64,000 nt of DNA from Parvularcula lutaonensis (GTDB lineage: Bacteria; Pseudomonadota; Alphaproteobacteria; Caulobacterales; Parvularculaceae). This document shows, in pieces, positions 51,037 to 59,589 of this stretch (its first letter is position 1; the number at the start of each line of letters is the position of its first letter). Position numbers and translations under genes: made by a program. Location of the stretch: the NCBI RefSeq assembly GCF_014651915.1, contig NZ_BMXU01000001.1, positions 62,001 to 126,000 of the forward strand, in the 5' to 3' direction. The notes beneath the pieces are model-generated. The model did no database searches. It was not told the DNA's origin and saw nothing but the letters and a program-made list of their open reading frames with translations.

Positions 51037-52628
51037 ACCGCTTCGCCGAACTCCTCGACCGCCTGATCTTCACGCCTTCGCGAAACGGGAAAATCCGGCT
51101 ACTGACTGAGTATTTCCGGGAGGTGCCGGACCCGGAGCGCGGCTGGGCCGTTGCCGCCATCACGCGCGACCTCGAGATCAGGTCGGTGAAGATGGCGGCG
51201 ATCCGCGGGGTCATCGCTTCGAGAGTGGACGAGGTCCTGTTCGACCTCTCCCGCGACTATGTCGGTGACACGGCCGAGGCTGCAGCTCTCATTTGGCCTG
51301 CTGAGCACGGAGCGAACCGCCAGCCGTCGCTTTCAGAGGTGATCGAAACCCTGAACAGCGCCAGCCGGACCGAAGCGCCCGCAATTGTCGAACAATGGTT
51401 CGATGCCCTGGACGCGAGTGGCCGCTGGGCGCTTATCAAGCTCATCTCCGGCGGCCTCAGGATCGGCGTCGCTTCCCGGCTTGTGAAGCTTGCACTCGCA
51501 GAGTTTGGCGGGAAGGAGCCGCAGGAGCTCGAAGAGCTCTGGCACGGTCTCAAGCCGCCCTATACGGAGCTCTTCGCCTGGCTCGAAGGCGGTGCTGAGA
51601 AGCCGGTCAATGCGATGAAGGCCCCGTTCCGTCCGGTCATGCTCAGCCATCCCGTTGAAGAAGCGGACAAGCCGAAGATCGACCTCGACAGAATGGCGGC
51701 GGAGTGGAAGTGGGACGGTATCCGCGTGCAACTCGTGCGCGAGGGTGGCGAGGCAAGGCTCTACTCACGCACCGGCGATGACATCTCGGATGCATTCCCC
51801 GACGTGATCGAAGGCTTCCCTGCTAATGCCGCGCTCGATGGAGAGCTCCTGGTCTTCGACCCCGACACCACCGACCATTTCGCTGTTCGTCCGTTCAATG
51901 ACCTCCAGCAGAGGCTCAACCGCAAGAAAGTGTCGGCGAAGATGCTGAAGACCCATCCCGCCTTCGTCCGCGCCTATGACATATTGTGGGAAGAGGGCGA
52001 GGATCTCAGGACCCTGACGCTTGAGGAGCGTCGTCGGCGCCTCGAAGCAGTCATCGGCGAGGGCCTGCCGCGCGTCGATCTCAGTAAACGGATCGAAGCT
52101 GCTGACTGGGACGAACTGGCCAGGCTCCGGGCGGAACCGCCCATCGATGCGATCGAAGGCGTCATGCTCAAGTCCAGAGACGCTCCTTACGTCCCCGGTC
52201 GCCCCAAGGGGCCTTGGTGGAAGTGGAAGAAGGAGCCGTTCCTCATCGATGCGGTTCTGATGTATGCCCAGCGCGGGCATGGCAAGCGTTCGAGTTTCTA
52301 CTCAGACTATACGTTCGGCTGCTGGCGCGGGGACGAGCTGGTCCCCGTCGGCAAGGCTTATCATGGGTACACGGACCAGGAACTCAAGAAGATCGACAAG
52401 TTCGTACGCGACAACACGGTGGAGCGCTTCGGACCCGTCCGCTCGGTGAAGGCTTCGCGCGACCACGGCCTTGTCTTCGAGGTGGCCTTCGAGGGCCTCA
52501 ACCGTTCTCCGCGGCACAAGTCGGGGGTCGCGATGCGCTTTCCGCGGATCAACCGGCTTCGCTGGGACAAGCCGGCTGCAGAGGCGGACGAGCTCTCGAC
52601 CCTCGAGGCGATGCTGCCCCGCCAATGA
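51033..52628 (+). CDS. ATP-dependent DNA ligase (ligase-associated repair type)
   Basis: This 531-aa ligase has an N-terminal DNA-binding domain (1-200), a nucleotidyltransferase domain with the adenylated lysine K226 in EWKWDGIRVQL, further motifs (ALDGELLVF, IEGVMLKSRDAPYVPGRPKGPWWKWKKEP), and an OB-fold domain with RSPRHKSGVAMRFPR. It is not fused to LigD-type polymerase or phosphoesterase domains. The family normally sits in a four-gene set with an exonuclease, a large helicase and a phosphoesterase; only the exonuclease is present here. It is translationally coupled to that gene. Confidence 0.92.
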   Translation: MNRFAELLDRLIFTPSRNGKIRLLTEYFREVPDPERGWAVAAITRDLEIRSVKMAAIRGVIASRVDEVLFDLSRDYVGDTAEAAALIWPAEHGANRQPSLSEVIETLNSASRTEAPAIVEQWFDALDASGRWALIKLISGGLRIGVASRLVKLALAEFGGKEPQELEELWHGLKPPYTELFAWLEGGAEKPVNAMKAPFRPVMLSHPVEEADKPKIDLDRMAAEWKWDGIRVQLVREGGEARLYSRTGDDISDAFPDVIEGFPANAALDGELLVFDPDTTDHFAVRPFNDLQQRLNRKKVSAKMLKTHPAFVRAYDILWEEGEDLRTLTLEERRRRLEAVIGEGLPRVDLSKRIEAADWDELARLRAEPPIDAIEGVMLKSRDAPYVPGRPKGPWWKWKKEPFLIDAVLMYAQRGHGKRSSFYSDYTFGCWRGDELVPVGKAYHGYTDQELKKIDKFVRDNTVERFGPVRSVKASRDHGLVFEVAFEGLNRSPRHKSGVAMRFPRINRLRWDKPAAEADELSTLEAMLPRQ

Positions 52629-52657
52629 AAAAGGGGCGGCAGGAAGCCGCCCCTTTG
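52628..52657 (-). terminator. Intrinsic terminator between the ligase gene and cysNC
   Basis: AAGGGGCGGC and GCCGCCCCTT form a 10-bp stem around AGGAA. On the minus strand five T residues follow, so it ends cysNC transcripts; on the plus strand three T residues follow, giving weaker termination of the ligase transcript. It lies 21 bp after the cysNC stop. Confidence 0.88.
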
Positions 52658-52677
52658 CCGATCGTCGTCCGGCGCCA

Positions 52678-54576
52678 TCAGCCTTCGAGATAGCCGTTCC
52701 TGTCGAGATATTCGACGATCATCTCGGCTGCTTTCTCGGCGGCTACTTCGGAGGTGTCGATCTCGATGTCCGGGTTCTCCGGCTCTTCATAGGGGCTGTC
52801 GATGCCCGTGAAGTTCTTGATCTCACCCTTACGCGCCTTGGCGTAGAGGCCCTTCACATCGCGCTGCTCGGCAACTTCGAGCGGGGTTGAGATAAAGATC
52901 TCGATGAACTCCCCGTCTTCCATCCGCTCACGGACGGCCCGGCGCTCCGAGCGGAACGGCGAGATGAAGGAGACAAGCGTGATAAGCCCGGCATCCACCA
53001 TCAGCTTGCCTGCTTCGCCAACGCGGCGGATATTCTCCACGCGGTCGGCATCGGTGAAGCCGAGGTCGCGGTTGAGGCCATGGCGGACATTATCGCCGTC
53101 AAGCAGGTAGGTGAGCTTGCCAAGGTCGTGCAGGCGTTTCTCGACGAGGTTCGCCACCGTCGATTTGCCGGAACCCGAAAGCCCGGTGAACCACAGCATG
53201 GCCGATTTCTGGCCGAGCATCTTGCGGCGGCTGTCCTTGTTCACGTCCACGGCCTGCCAGTGCACGTTCTTCGAACGGCGCAGGGCATAATCGATCATGC
53301 CGACGCCAACCGTATGGTTCGTCAGGCGATCGATCAGGATGAACGAGCCCATGGCCCGGTTCTCACTGTACGGATCGAAGACCAGGCGCTGGGTCAGCGA
53401 CAGGTTGCATTCGCCGATCTCGTTCAGCTTGAGCGTCTTGCCGGAGAGGTGCTCCAGCGTGTTGACGTCGATGCGGTGCTTGAGATCGGTGATCTGTGCC
53501 GGGATCATCCTGTTGTTCGATTTGAGGATGTATTGCCGTCCCGGCAGCATCTCCTCATCGTCCATCCAGAGGATCTTCGCCTGAAGCTGGCCAGCCTGTT
53601 CTGCAGGCTGGGCGGCGGCGGCGATGACATCCCCACGGCTGGCGTCGACTTCGTCTTCCAGGGTCAGGGTCACCGCACGGTTCTTGTCGGCAAAGGCCAG
53701 ATCGCCCTCACGGGTCACGATGCTCTTCACCTTGGTGCGTTTGCCCGACGGCAGGATCACCACTTCGTCGCCCGGTGCGACCCGGCCAGAGACCACCGTG
53801 CCGGCAAAGCCGCGGAAGTCGAGATTCGGCCGGTTCACCCACTGCACGGGCATACGGAAGGGTTGCTCTTCATCCCTCGAGGTATCGACCGTCTCGAGAT
53901 AGGGGAGCAGCGCCGCACCATCATACCACGGAGTGTTTGGAGACTTGGTCAGGATGTTGTCACCCTTGAGCGCCGAAAGGGGCATGCAGGTGATCGTCTT
54001 GAAGCCCAGCGGCTTGGCGAATTCGCGATAGGCTTCCTCGATCTCGCGGAACTTGTCCTCGCGGAAGTCCACGATATCCATCTTGTTGATGGCGACGACG
54101 ACATGGCGGATGCCAAGGAGCGAGCAGATGAAGCTGTGACGCTTCGTTTGCGGAAGAACGCCGTGGCGGGCATCGATCAGGATGATCGCGAGATCAGCCG
54201 TCGAGGCACCGGTAGCCATGTTGCGCGTATACTGCTCGTGGCCGGGCGTATCGGCAACGATGAACTTGCGCTTCTCGGTCGAGAAGAAGCGGTATGCGAC
54301 ATCGATCGTGATCCCTTGCTCGCGCTCCGCAGCCAGGCCATCGACAAGGAGGGCGAAGTCGATCTCGCCGCCTTGCGTGCCGAACTTCTTGCTGTCCGAG
54401 CCGAGCGTTTCGAGCTGGTCGTCGAAGATCGATTTGGCGTCGTGAAGGAGGCGACCGATGAGGGTCGACTTGCCGTCATCCACCGACCCGCAGGTCAGGA
54501 AGCGCAGCATGTCCTTCTTTTCGTGCGTGGCGAGGTACTCGTGGATGTCGTCGCCATCTTTGAAGACGTCACTCAT
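52678..54576 (-). CDS. cysNC: Bifunctional sulfate adenylyltransferase subunit 1 / adenylylsulfate kinase
   Basis: This 632-aa fusion couples the GTPase subunit of ATP sulfurylase (CysN, about 1-450) to APS kinase (CysC, about 458-630). The GTPase motifs are CGSVDDGKST (29-38), DTPGHEQ (109-115) and NKMD (164-167). The APS kinase P-loop is GLSGSGKST (465-473), followed by DGDNVRHGLNRDLGF and IENFTGIDSPYEEP-like KNFTGIDSPYEEP. It makes APS and then PAPS from sulfate with CysD, whose gene shares its last base with the start here. The fusion is common in alphaproteobacteria. Confidence 0.95.
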   Translation of the reverse strand: MSDVFKDGDDIHEYLATHEKKDMLRFLTCGSVDDGKSTLIGRLLHDAKSIFDDQLETLGSDSKKFGTQGGEIDFALLVDGLAAEREQGITIDVAYRFFSTEKRKFIVADTPGHEQYTRNMATGASTADLAIILIDARHGVLPQTKRHSFICSLLGIRHVVVAINKMDIVDFREDKFREIEEAYREFAKPLGFKTITCMPLSALKGDNILTKSPNTPWYDGAALLPYLETVDTSRDEEQPFRMPVQWVNRPNLDFRGFAGTVVSGRVAPGDEVVILPSGKRTKVKSIVTREGDLAFADKNRAVTLTLEDEVDASRGDVIAAAAQPAEQAGQLQAKILWMDDEEMLPGRQYILKSNNRMIPAQITDLKHRIDVNTLEHLSGKTLKLNEIGECNLSLTQRLVFDPYSENRAMGSFILIDRLTNHTVGVGMIDYALRRSKNVHWQAVDVNKDSRRKMLGQKSAMLWFTGLSGSGKSTVANLVEKRLHDLGKLTYLLDGDNVRHGLNRDLGFTDADRVENIRRVGEAGKLMVDAGLITLVSFISPFRSERRAVRERMEDGEFIEIFISTPLEVAEQRDVKGLYAKARKGEIKNFTGIDSPYEEPENPDIEIDTSEVAAEKAAEMIVEYLDRNGYLEG

Positions 54577-55697
54577 CAGAAGTATCCCTCTTGCTTTTTC
54601 TTCTCCATCGACGCCGACTGGTCGTGGTCGATAACCCGGCCCTGGCGTTCGGAGCTTCGTGAGAGGAGCATTTCCTCGATGATCTGCGGAAGGGTGTTGG
54701 CTTCGGACTCGACCGCACCGGTGAGGGGGTAGCAGCCAAGGGTCCGGAAACGGACCATCTTCTCTTCGACTTTCTCGCCTTCGTGGATCGGCATACGGTC
54801 GTCATCGACCATGATCAGCGTACCGTCACGCTCGACGACCGGGCGCTTCGCAGCGAGGTAGAGCGGCACGATCTCGATATTCTCGCGAGCGATGTATTGC
54901 CAGATGTCGAGCTCGGTCCAGTTCGACAGCGGGAAGACGCGGATCGATTCGCCCGGCGCGGTGCGGGTGTTGTAGATGTTCCAGAGCTCAGGGCGCTGCG
55001 ATTTGGGATCCCAGCGGTGGTCCGCCGTGCGGAAGCTGAAAATCCGCTCTTTCGCGCGAGACTTTTCTTCATCTCGGCGCGCGCCGCCGAAGGCAGCGTC
55101 GAACTTGTAGTGGTCAAGGGCCTGCTTCAGGGCCTGGGTCTTCATGATGTCCGTGTGGACTGCAGAGCCATGCGTGAACGGACCAACACCAGCCTTCACG
55201 CCTTCCTGGTTCGTCCAGACACGGAGTTCGAGGCCAAGCCGCTCCGCGAGCTTGTCGCGGAACTCGATCATCTCGCGGAACTTCCACGTCGTATCGACAT
55301 GGAGGAGCGGGAAGGGCGGCTTCGAAGGGTAGAAGGCCTTGAGCGCGAGATGCAGCATCACGGCAGAGTCCTTGCCGATCGAATACAGCATCACCGGGTT
55401 CTCCACCTCGGCGACGACCTCGCGCATGATGTGGATCGATTCCGCCTCGAGCCTGTCGAGGTGGGTCATCGCTTCGGGCGACAGCAGGCCCTTGGCCCGC
55501 GGTGTTTCGGCGACTTCCAGCTCGTCGAGCCTCCTGGACGCCTGCTCTAGGGTTTTTTCGGTCATTCCGCCCCCGTTCTTGATGCGGGCAAGCCCCTTTC
55601 CGTCATTGAGGAGCTTGCGGGAAATGGTGGTGAGAGACAGGCCAGTGCTCTCGCTCAGCCTCTCGGCGCGTCGTAAGAGCGTCTCTGTGTCGATCAT
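54576..55697 (-). CDS. cysD: Sulfate adenylyltransferase subunit 2 with an N-terminal HTH-like domain
   Basis: This 373-aa ATP sulfurylase catalytic subunit has the conserved CysD start [18 protein letters not shown] at residue 77, the PP-loop [14 protein letters not shown] (105 onward), and [20 protein letters not shown]. Before it lie about 76 extra residues: [39 protein letters not shown], a small helix-turn-helix-like domain of a type otherwise found in free-standing alphaproteobacterial DNA-binding proteins. The start at 55697 is backed by GGAGG 5 nt upstream; the canonical CysD Met at 55469 has no ribosome-binding site. The fused form is therefore probably what is made. It partners CysN of the downstream cysNC gene. 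Confidence 0.88.
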   Translation of the reverse strand: MIDTETLLRRAERLSESTGLSLTTISRKLLNDGKGLARIKNGGGMTEKTLEQASRRLDELEVAETPRAKGLLSPEAMTHLDRLEAESIHIMREVVAEVENPVMLYSIGKDSAVMLHLALKAFYPSKPPFPLLHVDTTWKFREMIEFRDKLAERLGLELRVWTNQEGVKAGVGPFTHGSAVHTDIMKTQALKQALDHYKFDAAFGGARRDEEKSRAKERIFSFRTADHRWDPKSQRPELWNIYNTRTAPGESIRVFPLSNWTELDIWQYIARENIEIVPLYLAAKRPVVERDGTLIMVDDDRMPIHEGEKVEEKMVRFRTLGCYPLTGAVESEANTLPQIIEEMLLSRSSERQGRVIDHDQSASMEKKKQEGYF

Positions 55698-55731
55698 CTG
55701 GGCCTCCGGGCATGGGACCTTGCGCCCATGC

Positions 55732-55782
55732 GTGGGAAAAGCAAGTGCAATCGGCATGCCAATCGTGGGAATGGTTTCCCAC
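55732..55782. promoter_or_regulatory. Palindrome and matching half-site upstream of cysD
   Basis: GTGGGAA-TGGT-TTCCCAC at 55765-55782 is a perfect 7-bp-arm dyad. A further GTGGGAA half-site lies at 55732-55738, 33 bp away, about three helical turns. Both are in the 137-bp divergent region between cysD (start 55697) and the PH-domain gene (start 55835). The element is a good candidate operator, possibly for the HTH domain fused to CysD (inference). Confidence 0.55.
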
Positions 55783-55834
55783 TCTCTAATTTACTTGGTT
55801 TCCGAGCCGTTAATGGCGCGAAAGTGAGAGCTTT

Positions 55835-56335
55835 ATGGTATTCAGGAGTGCCCCGCTCGATGGGATTTCAAGGGTTTTGACGCCAGTCACGGTGCTTCTG
55901 TCCCTTGCTCTCCTGTTTCTTCCCACGATGATCGGGCCGGATGGCGACCTCGCCGAGCGCGGGACACAGGCGGTAGGGCTTGTCCTTCTCGTGAGCAGCA
56001 TCGCGAGTTGGGCCGCGATGCCGAAAGCCTATAAGCTGTCGAGCGAGGGGCTGCTGATCGAAACCGGCGCAGGCGGCTCGCGCATCCCTCTGGACCAGAT
56101 CGGCACAGTGCGCGCGATCCAGCCATCCGAAGCACCGGGCTTGCGCCTTTTTGGCGGCAGCGGTCTCTTCGGGCACTGGGGAACCTTCAGGACGAAGAGC
56201 GGCGATACCGTCTCCGTCCGGGCGACGCGTCTTTATCCTGCCGTCAGGATCGAGCGGCCGAACAGCCGCGATCTTATCGTTTCGCCAGCCGACGTGGACG
56301 GTTTCGTGGCGGCGGCGGAGAAGCTCCGGGCCTAG
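55835..56335 (+). CDS. Membrane protein with a bacterial PH-like domain
   Basis: This 166-aa protein has two transmembrane helices (about residues 14-31, LTPVTVLLSLALLFLPTM, and 43-62, GLVLLVSSIASWAAM) followed by a bacterial pleckstrin-homology-like domain (YKLSSEGLLIETGAGGSRIPLDQI, LRLFGGSGLFGHWGTF, VIVSP-type end). The GLFGHWGTF element is typical of this family, whose role is unknown. It is divergent from cysD, and its stop overlaps the convergent dnaE2 stop by 4 bp. Confidence 0.72.
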   Translation: MVFRSAPLDGISRVLTPVTVLLSLALLFLPTMIGPDGDLAERGTQAVGLVLLVSSIASWAAMPKAYKLSSEGLLIETGAGGSRIPLDQIGTVRAIQPSEAPGLRLFGGSGLFGHWGTFRTKSGDTVSVRATRLYPAVRIERPNSRDLIVSPADVDGFVAAAEKLRA

Positions 56336-59300
56336 TGGAAATCGCGGCTGGCGAAGAGCCGTTTGGCCTGCTCCCTCGGATGCGCGACGCTGGGCTTGGC
56401 CGGCAAGGCCTTGGGTTGTTTCCGCGCAGGCTGCTGGACATTGTTCGGGCCCGGACGACGCGCTTCGTCCTGGCTTTCCCAGGTCGGGTCGATGGTCGCG
56501 CCATAGGCGTCGGCGTCGCCCAGTGTCTCGAGCATAGAGGAGCAGTCCTCGATCCGGTGCGCGACGATATGGGTGACAAGTCCCTCACGCTGGACCTCGC
56601 CTGAGATCTTGAGGAGACGTCCCGTCATCACCTCGCGCCTGTGGCGCTCGAACGTCTTGGGCCAGACGATGACGTTGATACTGCCGGTCTCGTCCTCCAG
56701 CGTGATGAAGATCACGCCGCTTGCCGTACCCGGACGTTGCCGCGTCGTGACAAGGCCGGCCACGGTCTGGCGGCTCTTCTCGGGCACCTCGCGCTGGGCT
56801 GCGGATTTGAGAAGCCGTCGCTCGGGGCTGAGGGCATTGTTGAGGAGGAGGACCGGGTGCTCACGCAGGGTCAAGCGCGTACTGACGTAATCCTCGAAGA
56901 CATCCTCGCTCTTGGCCGGCGCGGGCAGGGCCGCCTTTGCCACCCGTTCCTCGGCCTCGAGCGCTGCGAGAAGCGGTGGGGCTTCGTTCTTGATTGCCTG
57001 CGCCTGCCACAGGGCCTGCCGTCGGTCGATACCGAAGGGTGCGAAGGCATCCGCCTCGGCAAGCTTGGTCAGGCAGCCAGGCTTCACCCCCGTCCGTGTC
57101 CAGACATCCTGGATCGAGCGGTAGCCTGCGCCGCGCGCGCCGGAGATCGCGTGCGCCTCATCCTCCTTGAACCCCTTGAGCTGGCGAAATCCGAGCCTGA
57201 TCGCCAGCCGTCCGTGTCCGTCGGGTTCGAGGGCATGGTCCCAGGTGCTCTTCTGGATATCGATCGGCAGGACGATCACCCCATGCCGCCGCGCATCCGC
57301 CACCAATTGGGCGGGTGCGTAGAAGCCCATAGGCTGGCTGTTAAGAAGGGCGCAGGTGAAGATCTCCGGATGGTGCCGCTTCAGCCATGCTGAGGCATAG
57401 ACGAGAAGCGCAAAGCTCGCCGAGTGGCTCTCGGGAAATCCGTAGCCAGAGAAGCCTTCCAGCATCTCGAAGCATTTGACCGCATACTCATAATCATAGC
57501 CGCGTTCGACAGCGCCCGTGACAAACCTCTCGCGAAACTTGCCCACATCGCCTGAGCCCCGGAAAGTCCCCACCGAGCGGCGAAGCTGGTCGGCCTCGGA
57601 AGGCGTGAAGCCTGCCGCGACCACAGCGATCTGCATCACCTGCTCCTGGAAAAGCGGCACGCCGAGCGTCCGCTCGAGCACGGCTTCGAGCTCTTTGGAT
57701 GGGTACTCCACCACCTCCTCACCGCGCCTGCGCCTGAGATAGGGATGCACCATGTCGCCCTGGATAGGACCTGGGCGGACGATTGCGACCTCGATAATCA
57801 AGTCCCGGAACTCCCGTGGGCGCATGCGCGGCAGGAAGTTCATCTGGGCACGGCTTTCCACCTGGAAGAGGCCCACCGTATCCCCTTCGCAAAGCATGTC
57901 ATAGACCACCGGGTCCTCAGGCGGCAGGGTCGCAAGGGTGTAGGGCTCTCCCTTCCACTCTTCGAGAAGTTTGAAACTCTTGGCGATACAGGTCAGCATA
58001 CCGAGAGCCAGGACATCGACCTTAAGGATGCCAAGGGCGTCGATATCGTCCTTGTCCCACTCGATGACCGTGCGGTCCTCCATGGCCGCATTCTCGATCG
58101 GGCAAAGTTCGTCGAGCCGCCCCTTGGTGATGACGAAACCGCCCACATGCTGGGAAAGGTGGCGAGGAAATCCGACCAGTTCCTGCACCAGCATGCCGAG
58201 AAGGCGCACCCTGCGGTCTGTCTTCTGGAGCCCCGCCGCTTCGATCCGTTCGTCCTTGAGACCGCTCTCCGACCAGCCCCAGATCTGTGAGCTGAGGGAA
58301 TTGATGGCATCGGCTGAGAGGCCCAGCGCCTTCCCCACTTCACGAATGGCTGCACGCAGACGAAAGTGTATCACGGTGGCGCAGAGTCCTGCGCGGTGAC
58401 GGCCATATTTCTGGTAGATATGCTGGATCACCTCCTCGCGCCGCTCGTGCTCGAAGTCGATGTCGATATCTGGCGGCTCGTTGCGCGCTTCGGAGACGAA
58501 GCGCTCGAATACCATGGTGATGAGTTCCGGGCTGACCGACGTGACGCCGAGAGCATAGCAGACCACCGAGTTCGCGGCCGAGCCGCGCCCCTGGCACAGG
58601 ATGTCCTTGGACCGGGCAAAGCGGACCACGTCATGGACGGTCAGGAAATAGCGCGCATAGTCCATCTGACGGATCAGCCGCAGTTCCTTCTCCACCATTG
58701 CCTGCACCTTGAGCGGCACACCATCAGGGTACCGCCTTCCAAGACCCCGCTCGGTCAGGGTGCGCAGGCGCTCGTCAGGGTCCTGCCCACGGCTGACTTC
58801 TTCGGGATATTCGTAGCGCAACTCGTCGAGGGAGAAGGTGCAGGCCTCGGCGATCTTCAGGGTGTTGGCGAGGGCATCGGGGTAGTCCGTATAAAGTCGC
58901 CGCATCTCGAAGGGCGTCTTGAGGCGCCGTTCGGCATTCGGCAGGGCCTTGAGGCCGAGCCTGTCGATCGTCGTCTTCTCGCGGATGCAGGAGAGAATAT
59001 CGGCCAGCGCCCGGCGTCTGGCCCGGTGCATCAGGACATTGCCTGTGGCGACGAGGGGAACGCCCAGATCCTCCGAGAGCTGACGGGCCTGTTCGAAGCG
59101 CCTCTGGTCCTCGCCATCATAGAGCGGCGCGAGGGAGAGATAGATATCTTCGCCGAAGCGTTTCTTCCAGCGGGCGAGGGCGTCGAGGTCGAGCTTCGAC
59201 GTCGTGTCCGCGATCAGGACCGAACCCTTGCCGAAATCATGCTTCTCGAGGTCCGCCGGGAAGATCTCGCATTGGCCCTTCACCGTCCTGCGCTTGCCGA

Positions 59301-59577
59301 GGGTGAGGAGCTTTGACATCCCTCCGTAGGCGTTGCGGTCCTTTGGGTAGGCGATCACCTCCATGCCGCAGGTGAACCGGAGCCGTACGCCGGGCAGATA
59401 GCGGACGCCCGCCTCCTTCGCCGCCACATGGGCGCGGACAAGCCCGGCAAAGGTGTTCGTGTCCGCAAGGCCTATCGCAGAAAGACCGCGTTCCTTTGCC
59501 CAGACAGCATATTCCTCAGGGTGCGATGCACCTGTGAGAAACGTGAAGTTCGACGTGATGGCGAGTTCGGCGTACAT
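56332..59577 (-). CDS. dnaE2: Error-prone DNA polymerase III alpha subunit DnaE2 (ImuC)
   Basis: This 1081-aa C-family polymerase performs mutagenic translesion synthesis together with ImuA and ImuB. The N-terminal PHP domain starts YAELAITSNFTFLTGASHPEE. The polymerase active-site region includes GRGSAANSVVCYALG and PDIDIDFEHERREEVI with the catalytic Asp residues. The helix-hairpin-helix and OB domains follow, and the C-terminus lacks the clamp-binding tail of replicative DnaE. The length is right for DnaE2. It is the last gene of the imuA-imuB-dnaE2 operon, 12 bp after imuB. Confidence 0.95.
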   Translation of the reverse strand: MYAELAITSNFTFLTGASHPEEYAVWAKERGLSAIGLADTNTFAGLVRAHVAAKEAGVRYLPGVRLRFTCGMEVIAYPKDRNAYGGMSKLLTLGKRRTVKGQCEIFPADLEKHDFGKGSVLIADTTSKLDLDALARWKKRFGEDIYLSLAPLYDGEDQRRFEQARQLSEDLGVPLVATGNVLMHRARRRALADILSCIREKTTIDRLGLKALPNAERRLKTPFEMRRLYTDYPDALANTLKIAEACTFSLDELRYEYPEEVSRGQDPDERLRTLTERGLGRRYPDGVPLKVQAMVEKELRLIRQMDYARYFLTVHDVVRFARSKDILCQGRGSAANSVVCYALGVTSVSPELITMVFERFVSEARNEPPDIDIDFEHERREEVIQHIYQKYGRHRAGLCATVIHFRLRAAIREVGKALGLSADAINSLSSQIWGWSESGLKDERIEAAGLQKTDRRVRLLGMLVQELVGFPRHLSQHVGGFVITKGRLDELCPIENAAMEDRTVIEWDKDDIDALGILKVDVLALGMLTCIAKSFKLLEEWKGEPYTLATLPPEDPVVYDMLCEGDTVGLFQVESRAQMNFLPRMRPREFRDLIIEVAIVRPGPIQGDMVHPYLRRRRGEEVVEYPSKELEAVLERTLGVPLFQEQVMQIAVVAAGFTPSEADQLRRSVGTFRGSGDVGKFRERFVTGAVERGYDYEYAVKCFEMLEGFSGYGFPESHSASFALLVYASAWLKRHHPEIFTCALLNSQPMGFYAPAQLVADARRHGVIVLPIDIQKSTWDHALEPDGHGRLAIRLGFRQLKGFKEDEAHAISGARGAGYRSIQDVWTRTGVKPGCLTKLAEADAFAPFGIDRRQALWQAQAIKNEAPPLLAALEAEERVAKAALPAPAKSEDVFEDYVSTRLTLREHPVLLLNNALSPERRLLKSAAQREVPEKSRQTVAGLVTTRQRPGTASGVIFITLEDETGSINVIVWPKTFERHRREVMTGRLLKISGEVQREGLVTHIVAHRIEDCSSMLETLGDADAYGATIDPTWESQDEARRPGPNNVQQPARKQPKALPAKPSVAHPREQAKRLFASRDFH

Positions 59578-59589
59578 GGCGCACCAGCA

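Noticed and set aside
53080-54732. A 550-codon open frame antisense to cysNC
   Set aside because: Shadow frame arising from GC-biased third positions; cysNC carries all GTPase and kinase motifs.
54576-55697. CysD N-terminal extension as a mis-called start
   Set aside because: The extension has its own domain-like pattern and a good ribosome-binding site, and the inner Met lacks one, so it is kept as a real fusion.
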